Positions 24,847 through 32,447 of a stretch of 62,951 nucleotides of DNA are shown one piece after another. The stretch is from DAOUMF01 sp034408935. GTDB taxonomy: Bacteria > Chloroflexota > Dehalococcoidia > SM23-28-2 > RBG-16-64-32. The notes beneath the pieces were generated by a model. The model was not told where the DNA came from, did not search any database, and was given only the letters and a program-made list of their open reading frames with translations. Every line of letters starts with the position of its first letter. The first letter of the stretch is position 1. The stretch spans positions 1-62,951 of the forward strand of contig DAOUMV010000011.1 of assembly GCA_034408935.1 (NCBI GenBank). Direction: 5' to 3'. The translations under genes and the position numbers were made by a program.

Positions 24847-26154
24847 TCAGCGCGTTCCTCCCAGGGCAGCCCTGGTGTACGGAAGGAAGGTGCCGATGAC
24901 GTCGACACGGGAGTCCAGGTGCTTGCCCAGGCCGCTGAGGAGCCCTGCCACACGCATGATGAGCAGGAACTCGCGGGGGATCTCCACCAGGGGGTTAGCC
25001 CGCACGGCCTGGGCGATGCGGGCGTTGGCCTCAGCCACCAGGTCCGGGTCAGCGTAGGCACGACCGGGGGCGCTGCTAGCCATGAAGGCGCGCCCTATCG
25101 CCAGGTAGGTCGTCGGGTCCTCAGCGTGCTTGACGCGAAAGCCGAGGTCATGGAAGGCCCTGACCATCTCTGGGGCTTTGCCGGTGATCATAGCGTTGAC
25201 CAGTTTGGCGTAGCCCAGACGGAACTGGTCGTCCAGCTTGCGGCAGAGGCCGAAGTCCAGCATGACCAGCTGCGGTCCCGGCCGGACAAACAGGTTGCCC
25301 GGATGCGGGTCGGCGTGGAACATGCCGTGCAGGAACAGTTGCTCGCAGTAGGCGCCGGTGACGAGCCGGGAGACGGCCTGGAGGTCGATGCCAGCGGCCT
25401 GGAGGGCATCGATGTCGGTGATCTTGATGCCCTCCAGGAACTCCATGACAAGGAGGCGGCGGGTGGTGTACTCCCAGTGGATGCGGGGGACGAAGATCTC
25501 GCGGCGGGGGGCGAAGTTGTCGGCGATGAGTTCTGCGTTGTGGCCTTCGTTGATGAAGTCCAGCTCCAGGGGCACGTTGCGGCTGATCTCATCGATGACA
25601 GGGCCGAAGTCCAGGTTGCGCTCAAGGGCGGCGAGGATGCGCAGCAGGAAGCGGATGCTGTCCAGGTCCGTGCGGACGACCTCCCAGATGCCCGGGTACT
25701 GGACCTTGACAGCGACGGTGCGGCCATCCTTGAGGAGGGCCCTGTGAACCTGGGCCAGGGAGGCGGAAGCGATTGGCTGCCGCTCGAACCGGGAGAAGAC
25801 ATCGGCGAGGGGGCGGCCGAGCTCACGGGTGACCTGGCGTTCGATGACCGGGAAGGGGCGGGGCGGGACCTGATCCTGCAACCGGGAGAGGATGGCGACA
25901 TACTCATCGGGGATGAGGTCGGGGCGGGAGCCCAGGATCTGGCCGAACTTGATGAGCAGGCCCTGTTGACGGACGGCGAGGTCGTAGAGATGGTGGGCGG
26001 ACCAGTAGTGGTGGTCGCGGCGGCGGGCTTCGGCCTCCTGCCGTGGCAGGCCGAAGCGACGCTCGCGGATGGTTATGGCCTTGTAGCCCAGGTAGACGCG
26101 GGCCGCCAGGGAGGAGACAGCCAGGAAGCGGCGGGCGCGGTCTCTGGCATTCAT
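24847..26154 (-). CDS. ABC1/UbiB-family atypical kinase
   Basis: 435 residues. UbiB-family hallmarks: the KxGQ motif in LIKFGQILGSRPDLIPDEYV, the Ala-rich nucleotide loop IASASLAQVHRA in place of a P-loop, the Lys in TVAVKVQYPG, the catalytic loop HGMFHADPHPGNLFV and the metal-binding LDFGLCRK. Family members support ubiquinone or other isoprenoid-lipid biosynthesis as ATPases. No C-terminal membrane helices are evident, and no quinone genes are adjacent. It ends 32 bases upstream of the heme-operon promoter. Confidence 0.9.
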   Translation of the reverse strand: MNARDRARRFLAVSSLAARVYLGYKAITIRERRFGLPRQEAEARRRDHHYWSAHHLYDLAVRQQGLLIKFGQILGSRPDLIPDEYVAILSRLQDQVPPRPFPVIERQVTRELGRPLADVFSRFERQPIASASLAQVHRALLKDGRTVAVKVQYPGIWEVVRTDLDSIRFLLRILAALERNLDFGPVIDEISRNVPLELDFINEGHNAELIADNFAPRREIFVPRIHWEYTTRRLLVMEFLEGIKITDIDALQAAGIDLQAVSRLVTGAYCEQLFLHGMFHADPHPGNLFVRPGPQLVMLDFGLCRKLDDQFRLGYAKLVNAMITGKAPEMVRAFHDLGFRVKHAEDPTTYLAIGRAFMASSAPGRAYADPDLVAEANARIAQAVRANPLVEIPREFLLIMRVAGLLSGLGKHLDSRVDVIGTFLPYTRAALGGTR

Positions 26155-26380
26155 AGATACGGTCCCATTATGTCGCGGGAGGAGACTGGGGTCGAGGGTG
26201 GGGGAACAGGTTAAGGAAGAGCCACCGCTGCATTAACCCGGCGCGGATGGGGCGGGTTACTTGCGCTGCCTCAGTACAGGAGATGTTGACGAATGTGCGG
26301 GACCGGTGGCGGCATTCCATCCCTGCCAAGAAGGGGGACGCCAAGGGCGGGTCATCGTATACTGTCCGGAGGAGAAGCAG

Positions 26381-27949
26381 ATGGCTGGAGATGGGAGAGT
26401 AGCTGTGTCGGAGCCGAAGGGCTGGCTCGGAGCGCTGGACCCGTTCTCATCTGAGGGGGCCAGGGCCCGCCTGCTGGCCCTGGCAGTCCTCCTGGCGCTT
26501 TCGTCGTTGCCGCTGGTCTTATTGGCACCGCTGTTTGACGCCCCGTTCGACCCGGACCAGGGCGCCTACGCCACCATCGCCCGGGGCTGGCTGGATGGGG
26601 CGATCCCCTACCGCGACCTGTGGGACAACAAGGGCCCTCTGCTCTTCCTGTGGTACGCCGCCTCCTTCAAGTGGCTGGGCGAGAGCGTCATCGCACCACG
26701 GGTGCTGGCCGCGTCGGCGGCAGGGCTGAGCGTCCCCTTCGTCTGGGCGGCGGGGAGGACGCTGTTCGACCGACGAGAGGGGACGCTGGCGGCGGGCCTG
26801 TTCGCCCTGTCCTTCGGCAACGTGTACCTGCAGGTGACGGCGAACGCAGAAGTGTTCATGCTCCTGCCCCTGACCGCGGGGCTGTGGGCGTTCGCGGTGG
26901 GTGCCCGGAGCGGCGGCCTCTGGTGGTTCCTGGCCGCGGGGGCCCTGACCTCACTGGCCGTGTTCACTCGCCAGTCGGCCGTATTGGCGTTCGTGGGCTA
27001 CGGGACATGGCTGGGGATAGTGATGGTTCGCGAGCCGGAGGAGAGGCGACGGCAGGCGCAGGCGATGGGCGCGCTGGTGCTGGGGGGAGTGCTGGCGGCA
27101 GCGCCCTTCGCGAGCTACTTCGCCGCCCATGGCGCCCTGTACGAACTCTGGCACGCAATGTTCGCCTTCAACTGGGGATGGACGGGGGAGCTCCCACTCT
27201 ACCGCAAGCTGATACCGCCGATCCTCTTGAACCCGGTGCCTCTCGTGGGCGGGCTGGTGTTCTGGGCGCTGGCGGCCGTGGGCGTATGGCGGCTATGGGT
27301 GAGGGGAGACCGCTTCGCCTGGCTGGTCATCTCGTTCCTGCTGTTCTCAGAGGCAGCGGCGCAGACTCCGGGTAAGCTTTCACCCCACTACTCGGTGCAA
27401 CTGTTGCCGGGGGCAGCGCTGGCGGCGGGTGTGGGTCTGCCCTACGTCTGGGAGCGCTGGCGCCAAGGGAACCGCCAGTTGGGGATGGCGATGGCGGCAG
27501 CGACGGCAGTCACGGTCATCGCCGCCGTGTTTATCTACACTCGCCCCACGCCGGCAGACCGATTCGAGGTCCAGTACACCTACCGCGACTACGCCCAGGA
27601 CGCCATAGAGGCGCCAGCGATAGCAGAGGCGGTGGAGGCGATGACGGAGCCGGGCGATTACGTTTATGACTGGGGCCGAGAGAGCGAGATCTACTTCTTA
27701 GCCGGTCGTCAGCCAGCCAGCCGCTGGCTTCACAACCGCGCCTACAGCGTGGACAAGTCCATCATGGCTGAGATCATCGCCGACCTGGAGGAGAAACGCC
27801 CGGCGGTGATCCTGGTGACGGCTGAGGCGAACGAGTACGAGGAAGCCAAGCATGGCCCGCCGCCGGAGCTGCGAGCGTTCCTGGCGCGCCACTACGAGTA
27901 CGTAGGACAAGTGGAATACGCGAAGCTGTACGAACTGCGGGAGGGATAG
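26381..27949 (+). CDS. ArnT/PMT-like membrane glycosyltransferase (GT39/GT83 type)
   Basis: 522 residues from ATG 26381, with GGAGGAG 7 bases upstream. About eleven membrane segments follow an N-terminal cytoplasmic stretch. The catalytic-loop signature of lipid-linked-sugar transferases is present just after the first helix: FDPDQGAYATIARGWLDGAI, and then YRDLWDNKGPLLFLWY. A C-terminal soluble domain (about 415-522) includes VYDWGRESEIYFLAGRQPAS. Such proteins move sugars from polyprenyl-phosphate donors to lipids or proteins outside the membrane. The next gene may make the donor. Confidence 0.85.
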   Translation: MAGDGRVAVSEPKGWLGALDPFSSEGARARLLALAVLLALSSLPLVLLAPLFDAPFDPDQGAYATIARGWLDGAIPYRDLWDNKGPLLFLWYAASFKWLGESVIAPRVLAASAAGLSVPFVWAAGRTLFDRREGTLAAGLFALSFGNVYLQVTANAEVFMLLPLTAGLWAFAVGARSGGLWWFLAAGALTSLAVFTRQSAVLAFVGYGTWLGIVMVREPEERRRQAQAMGALVLGGVLAAAPFASYFAAHGALYELWHAMFAFNWGWTGELPLYRKLIPPILLNPVPLVGGLVFWALAAVGVWRLWVRGDRFAWLVISFLLFSEAAAQTPGKLSPHYSVQLLPGAALAAGVGLPYVWERWRQGNRQLGMAMAAATAVTVIAAVFIYTRPTPADRFEVQYTYRDYAQDAIEAPAIAEAVEAMTEPGDYVYDWGRESEIYFLAGRQPASRWLHNRAYSVDKSIMAEIIADLEEKRPAVILVTAEANEYEEAKHGPPPELRAFLARHYEYVGQVEYAKLYELREG

Positions 27950-27955
27950 TCCACA

Positions 27956-29122
27956 GTGAGCAGGTGGGCAGGTCGACTAAGGGAGGTGCCTCTGCCGCGG
28001 CTGGCGCGGTTTGCGCTGGTGGGGGTCAGTGGGGTGGGGGTGAACAGCGGCATGCTGTGGCTGCTGTACTCAGGCGCAGGCCTGCCTCTGCCCGCTGCCA
28101 GCGCCCTGGCCATCGAGACGGCCATCTGGAACAACTTCCTCCTCAACGATCTCTGGACGTTCTACGAGGAGCGGCAGCGACGGCCGTGGTGGATGCGAGC
28201 GGTAGCGTTTCACGCTACGGCAGCTATGGCGGCGTCGATAAACCTGGGACTGCTTCTGGCGCTGGTCACGTGGGCGGCAATGTACTACCTCATCGCCAAC
28301 CTGATAGCCATCGGGATCGCGGCCGCCGTGAACTACAGCGTGAGCGCGCTTTGGACCTGGCGCCCGCCGGCACCCCGCCCGCGGGTCGACACGGGCAGGC
28401 GACCAGCCACCGGCAAGAAGATCGTGGTGGTGCCTACCTATAACGAGGCGGAGAACGTGGATCTGCTGGTGGAGGCCGTGCTGGCCCAGGGGTCTGACTA
28501 TGAGGTGCTGATAGTGGATGACGCCTCGCCCGACGGCACGGCAGAGATCGTGGCGGCCAAGGCGGCGACGGAACCGCGGCTGCACCTGCTGCGGCGGAAC
28601 GGGAAGCTGGGGCTGGGGACAGCCTACGTGGACGGGTTCATGGAGGCGATGCGCCTGGGAGCCGACCTGGTGCTGCAGATGGACTGCGACCTCTCCCACG
28701 ACCCGAGGGACCTCCCCAGGCTGGTGGCGGCGCCGGCGGACATGGCCTGTGGGTCACGATACGTGGCAGGGGGCGAGACCGTGGGCTGGCCGTGGCACCG
28801 TCGCCTGGTCAGCCAGGGAGCCAGCCTGGCTTGCCGCAGCCTGCTGGGAGTACCCCTCCAGGACGTCACCGGCGGGTTCAAGTGCTGGCGGCGGGAGGTG
28901 CTGGAAGAGCTGCCGTTGGAGGAGGTCCGTTGCCGGGGCTTCGCCTTCCAGATAGAGATGAACTACCTCTGCTGGCGGGCCGGCTATCGCATGACGGAGG
29001 TGCCTGTGACCTTCGTGAGCCGGCAGCAGGGGCGCTCCAAGCTTTCCCTGGGGATCACCCTGGAGGCGGCGGCCCTGCTCTGGAGGCTGTCCCTGGGCAC
29101 GCCCTCCCCGCGCCGCCGCTAG
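27956..29122 (+). CDS. GtrA-DPM synthase fusion (GtrA domain first)
   Basis: 388 residues from GTG 27956, six bases after the previous stop. Residues 1-135 are a GtrA-like four-helix membrane domain (LARFALVGVSGVGVNSGMLW, NNFLLNDLWTFYEER). Residues 155-375 are a family 2 dolichol/polyprenyl-phosphate mannose synthase-like transferase: VVPTYNEAENVDLLV, VDDASPDGTAEI, LQMDCDLSHDP and VTGGFKCWRREVL. The enzyme would charge polyprenyl phosphate with a sugar for the preceding ArnT-like protein. Fused proteins usually have the transferase first, so this order is reversed. Confidence 0.88.
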   Translation: MSRWAGRLREVPLPRLARFALVGVSGVGVNSGMLWLLYSGAGLPLPAASALAIETAIWNNFLLNDLWTFYEERQRRPWWMRAVAFHATAAMAASINLGLLLALVTWAAMYYLIANLIAIGIAAAVNYSVSALWTWRPPAPRPRVDTGRRPATGKKIVVVPTYNEAENVDLLVEAVLAQGSDYEVLIVDDASPDGTAEIVAAKAATEPRLHLLRRNGKLGLGTAYVDGFMEAMRLGADLVLQMDCDLSHDPRDLPRLVAAPADMACGSRYVAGGETVGWPWHRRLVSQGASLACRSLLGVPLQDVTGGFKCWRREVLEELPLEEVRCRGFAFQIEMNYLCWRAGYRMTEVPVTFVSRQQGRSKLSLGITLEAAALLWRLSLGTPSPRRR

Positions 29123-29243
29123 GTGAACCCAGTATTCACTCTGCGGCTGTAACGAGCAACGCGCAACCTCCCGTCTAAGCTCATAGAGGCCGCGCGACCC
29201 GCTGCGGCAGTGATGGTAGAGAGGGGGCGGAGGGTCTGACGGC

Positions 29244-30764
29244 ATGATCGCAGCCGAGAAGGGCTGGACGGAAGCGCCAGCAGGAGAACAGGCGATCGCG
29301 AGCGACGGGGACGGAGGGATGCAAGCGGCCGCCTTCAGCGAAGAAGTGACGAGAGACGAGCGGGACAACGCGAGCCCAACTGGGCATGCGTTCCTCATAT
29401 TGCGGCTGGCGGGCGCGGCATCGATCGTCAGCGGGCTGGGCCTCCTCGTGGCCCTGGACATCGTCAAGAACGGCTGGCCGGTCTGGGGGGCCATGGGGCT
29501 GTTTCTCATCTGCATGGCCTTTGCCGGGGAGTTGCTGCTGCGCTGGACGCAACGGATGGTGCAGACTGAGCGTCAGCGGGCCAACACCATGTTCCTAGAC
29601 CGCGAGGCGAGGCTCCAGGACATCGCATCCCGCGACGACCTGACGCAGCTCCAGAACCGCCGCTTCTTCTACGAACGGCTCCAGGAGGAGCTGGAGAAGG
29701 CGGAGCGATCCCGCAAGCAGCTGTCCATCGCCATGATCGACGTGGACGACCTGAAGGCGATCAATGACGATTTCGGCCACCAGGTGGGCGACGTCATCCT
29801 GCACGAGCTGGCCCGCACCCTGAACCGAACGGTGGAGCCCGGCCACGTCACGGCCCGCCTGGGCGGCGATGAGTTCGCAGTGATCATGCCCAACGCGGAC
29901 CGTCGGGAGGCGGACCAACTGGCCTGGAGGCTGTGGGACGAGCTGGGCGCGGCGCCGGTGTGGGAGAATGAACACGCCAGCATCTATTTGGGCGTGTCCA
30001 TCGGGATCGGCGGCTACCCCTGGGGCGGCACCGATCTGGAAGATGTGATCCACTGGGCGGACGCCAAGCTGTACGCGAACAAGCTGGAGCGCAAGGGATT
30101 CAACCGGGAGACCTCAGCCACAGGAGACAACCGACTCTATTCTGCGGTAGTCCAGGTACTGAGCACGGCCCTGGACATACGCGACAACATGACACACCGC
30201 CATGCGCGGCGGGTGGCGCGGATGTCGGCGGCCGTGGCTAAGGAGATGGGGCTGGACCAACAGCAAGTGATGGAGATCGAATACGCCGCGGCGCTGCACG
30301 ACATAGGCAAGATCGGGGTGACGGACAGCATCCTACGCAAGGCAGCGTCGCTGAACGAGGCGGAGTGGAAGGAGATCCGCCGCCACTCCGAGCTGGGGTA
30401 CGAGATCCTGAAGGGGATCGACTTCCTTCGCGGTGCCGCCGCAATCGTGTGGGCCCACCACGAGCGGTACGACGGCCAGGGATATCCTCGGGGCCTGGCA
30501 GGGGAAGAGATACCGCTGGGAGCGCGAGTGTTCGGAGTGGTGGACGCCTATGACGCTATGACCTCGCGCCGTCCCTACCGACAGTCGATGTCGCGTGAGC
30601 AGGCCGCCATCGAGATCGCCCGCAACTCGGGCACGCAGTTCGATCCCCATGTAGTGGAGGCGTTCCTGGTGATGATCCGCCGAAGCCCGGAAGCTGTGTT
30701 CGAGGACGAAACAGCGTACGGATCACCTACTGGGCAACCACGGGAACCGGCGCCCATCGGCTAG
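29244..30764 (+). CDS. GGDEF and HD-GYP protein
   Basis: 506 residues. Two N-terminal membrane helices (about 48-95) lead to a GGDEF domain (about 125-285) with an intact LGGDEFAVIMP active site and DDLTQLQNRRFFYERL. An HD-GYP domain (about 300-485) follows, with AALHDIGKIG and HHERYDGQGYP plus DAYDAMTSRRPYR. The GGDEF half should make cyclic di-GMP and the HD-GYP half degrade it, so the protein may switch between the two. No sensory domain beyond the membrane part is visible. It ends at a strong hairpin. Confidence 0.92.
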   Translation: MIAAEKGWTEAPAGEQAIASDGDGGMQAAAFSEEVTRDERDNASPTGHAFLILRLAGAASIVSGLGLLVALDIVKNGWPVWGAMGLFLICMAFAGELLLRWTQRMVQTERQRANTMFLDREARLQDIASRDDLTQLQNRRFFYERLQEELEKAERSRKQLSIAMIDVDDLKAINDDFGHQVGDVILHELARTLNRTVEPGHVTARLGGDEFAVIMPNADRREADQLAWRLWDELGAAPVWENEHASIYLGVSIGIGGYPWGGTDLEDVIHWADAKLYANKLERKGFNRETSATGDNRLYSAVVQVLSTALDIRDNMTHRHARRVARMSAAVAKEMGLDQQQVMEIEYAAALHDIGKIGVTDSILRKAASLNEAEWKEIRRHSELGYEILKGIDFLRGAAAIVWAHHERYDGQGYPRGLAGEEIPLGARVFGVVDAYDAMTSRRPYRQSMSREQAAIEIARNSGTQFDPHVVEAFLVMIRRSPEAVFEDETAYGSPTGQPREPAPIG

Positions 30765-30802
30765 GGATAGAGGACCCCCACTCTCTGGAGACACTGGTCC
30801 CA

Positions 30803-30833
30803 GGGCTGCGGCTTGCGCCGCGGCCCTTTCCTT
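30803..30833 (+). terminator. Intrinsic terminator after the GGDEF/HD-GYP gene
   Basis: Stem GGGCTGCGGC / GCCGCGGCCC (10 bp with one G-T pair), loop TTGC, followed by TTTCCTT. Confidence 0.75.
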
Positions 30834-30847
30834 CGATTGACGCGTGG

Positions 30848-30876
30848 TTGATGGGCTGAGGGAGCAGGAGTAGAAT
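30848..30876 (+). promoter_or_regulatory. Promoter for the elongation-factor-like gene
   Basis: TTGATG (30848-30853), a 17-base spacer and TAGAAT (30871-30876), 37 bases ahead of the start codon, which also has AGAAGGAGGG. Confidence 0.65.
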
Positions 30877-30913
30877 CAGGCCGAACCGCTGCCAAGAGAA
30901 GGAGGGAAACACT

Positions 30914-31171
30914 ATGGCCGAGGAGGAAGAGATAGGCCAGGTGACGGACTACTTCGCCAAGATCGGCGTAGCGGGGATAGACCTGACGGGCAAGCTGCGC
31001 GTGGGCGACACCATCCGCGTCCGGGGCCACACCACTGACCTGGAGCAGGTGGTGGAGAGCATGCAGATTGAGCACGATCAGGTGGAGGAGGCCGGGGCGG
31101 GTGACAGGATCGGCATCAAGGTCAGCGACCGCTGCCGCCACGGCGACCGCGTGTACAGGGTCACGCCCTAG
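30914..31171 (+). CDS. Small EF-Tu domain-2-like protein
   Basis: 85 residues forming a lone translation-factor beta barrel, like domain 2 of EF-Tu or IF2. IGQVTDYFAKIGVAGIDLTG, KLRVGDTIRVRGHTTDLEQV, and VESMQIEHDQVEEAGAGDRI match the barrel strands VGxV, LKxGDxI and SIQxxxxxVxxAxxGD. No GTPase domain is present. Stand-alone proteins of this kind occur in many bacteria and archaea with unknown role. The gene has its own promoter and a good Shine-Dalgarno sequence. Confidence 0.85.
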   Translation: MAEEEEIGQVTDYFAKIGVAGIDLTGKLRVGDTIRVRGHTTDLEQVVESMQIEHDQVEEAGAGDRIGIKVSDRCRHGDRVYRVTP

Positions 31172-31177
31172 CCGGGT

Positions 31178-31249
31178 CGAGACACGAGACACGATGCAGG
31201 GGACACGGAGGGCGCCCTTCGTGTAGCGTGTTACGTGTCTCCTGTCGCG
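31178..31249. repeat. Compound imperfect palindrome between convergent genes
   Basis: The arms CGAGACACGAGACACG (31178-31193) and CGTGTCTCCTGTCGCG (31234-31249) pair with a few mismatches. A second, perfect inner hairpin ACACG..GGGCGCCC..CGTGT is centred at 31213. The whole could fold as one long hairpin and may end both converging transcripts or be a MITE-like repeat. Confidence 0.6.
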
Positions 31250-31256
31250 AGCGGTG

Positions 31257-31700
31257 TTAGGCGGAGCGGGGGACGATAGGGTTACGGCGCAGGAAGCGGG
31301 AGAGGGCGAAGGAGACGGCGGATATTACCAGCGCGCCCAGGAAGGCGGCGGCGAAGCCGTCAACGTCGAACTCGATGTCCAGTTGGCCGGAGAGCCAAGC
31401 GGTGAAGGCCAGAACCAGGGCGTTGACGACGAAGATGAACAGCCCCAGGGTGAGGAGCTGGAGAGGACACGTCAGGAAGACCAGCAGCGGCCGCAGGAGG
31501 GCGCGGGCCACCACGAAGATGGCCGCGGCAGGGAGGAGCGATTCCCAGCCGTCGATGTCCACGCCGCGAACGATCCAGGCGGCGGCCAGCAGTCCCACCA
31601 TGGTGATGCCCCAGCGGACGGCGAAGCGCACGATCCAGGGAACGTCGCGGTCCCAGGGGGGCTCAGTGTTGGACCAGTAGCTGACAACTATGCGGGACAT
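31257..31700 (-). CDS. YvlD-like / phage holin family 4 membrane protein
   Basis: 147 residues from ATG 31700. Four predicted membrane helices: VRFAVRWGITMVGLLAAAWI, then LLPAAAIFVVARALLRPLLV, LTLGLFIFVVNALVLAFTAW and FAAAFLGALVISAVSFALSR. The RPLL/LTCPLQLLTLGLF/NAL pattern is typical of the PF04020-type family that includes YvlD, which is usually not phage-linked despite its holin name. Function unknown. A TATAAT box sits 16 bases ahead of the start codon, so the leader is very short. Confidence 0.82.
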   Translation of the reverse strand: MSRIVVSYWSNTEPPWDRDVPWIVRFAVRWGITMVGLLAAAWIVRGVDIDGWESLLPAAAIFVVARALLRPLLVFLTCPLQLLTLGLFIFVVNALVLAFTAWLSGQLDIEFDVDGFAAAFLGALVISAVSFALSRFLRRNPIVPRSA

Positions 31701-31715
31701 GGCCGTGTAGGCGGT

Positions 31716-31721
31716 ATTATA
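31716..31721 (-). promoter_or_regulatory. -10 box for the YvlD-like gene
   Basis: Perfect TATAAT on the minus strand, 15 bases ahead of ATG 31700. Transcription would start about 8 bases before the codon, leaving little room for a ribosome binding site. Confidence 0.5.
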
Positions 31722-31898
31722 CCCAAACTCACGGCGGCAGAGCGAACCGTGTGAGCGCAGCTCCCAGCTTCGAGGGGGCGGTCCCCACCATCTAGGATGC
31801 TGCGCTGAGTCGCTCGTTCCTATAGCATTGGCAACGCGAGGGCCAGTGCCCGTGCCACACCCGCGGGCAAGCACCGAACCACGCCAGAGGAGGAGGGA

Positions 31899-32390
31899 AT
31901 GGACGCCTACAACTGCATCGTGACCAAGCGGGACACCCGAGCCTACCTCGACAAGCGCATCGAGGAAGAGGAGCTACAGAGGATCCTTCAGGCGGGACGG
32001 ATGGCGGGGAGCTCCAAGAACACGCAACCCACAAGGATGGTGGTGCTCCGAGACCCGCAGCGCAGGAAGGAGATGGCGGACTGCGGCAGGTTCGCCCAGC
32101 ACCTGCCCTCGGCGGCTGTGGGCATCGCTGTCTGCCTGCCGGAGACGGGCAGCGACTTCGACGCCGGCCGGTCAGCCCAGAACATGATGCTGGCCGCCTG
32201 GTCTATGGGCATCGCCTCCTGCCCGTGCTCGATGCACGACCGGGAGTGCGCCAGCAAGACGCTGGGCCTGCCGGAGGGGTGGCGGGTGTGCGTGGTGCTG
32301 GCCCTGGGGTATCCCGACCCCAAGGTCTCGATGCATTTGGGCAAGAAGCGGGTGGAGATGAGCGAGCTGGCGCACGAGGAACGATGGTGA
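31899..32390 (+). CDS. Nitroreductase-family FMN protein
   Basis: 163 residues, on the short side for the family. The FMN-binding start CIVTKRDTRAYLDKRIEEEE, the mid segment MAGSSKNTQPTRMVVLRD and GRSAQNMMLAAWSMGIASCP with the following RECASKTLGLPEGWRVCVVL fit the nitroreductase fold. It would work as a homodimer that reduces nitro compounds, quinones or other electrophiles with NAD(P)H. AGGAGGG precedes the ATG. Substrate unknown. Confidence 0.85.
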   Translation: MDAYNCIVTKRDTRAYLDKRIEEEELQRILQAGRMAGSSKNTQPTRMVVLRDPQRRKEMADCGRFAQHLPSAAVGIAVCLPETGSDFDAGRSAQNMMLAAWSMGIASCPCSMHDRECASKTLGLPEGWRVCVVLALGYPDPKVSMHLGKKRVEMSELAHEERW

Positions 32391-32447
32391 GATCAGGTTG
32401 ACGAACGGCAGACTGGCGACCATCGGCGCGAGAGGGAGGGCTGAGCG

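Noticed and set aside
31257..31700. Prophage remnant based on the holin-family name
   Set aside because: No phage genes surround it; this membrane family is widespread on chromosomes and its name is historical.
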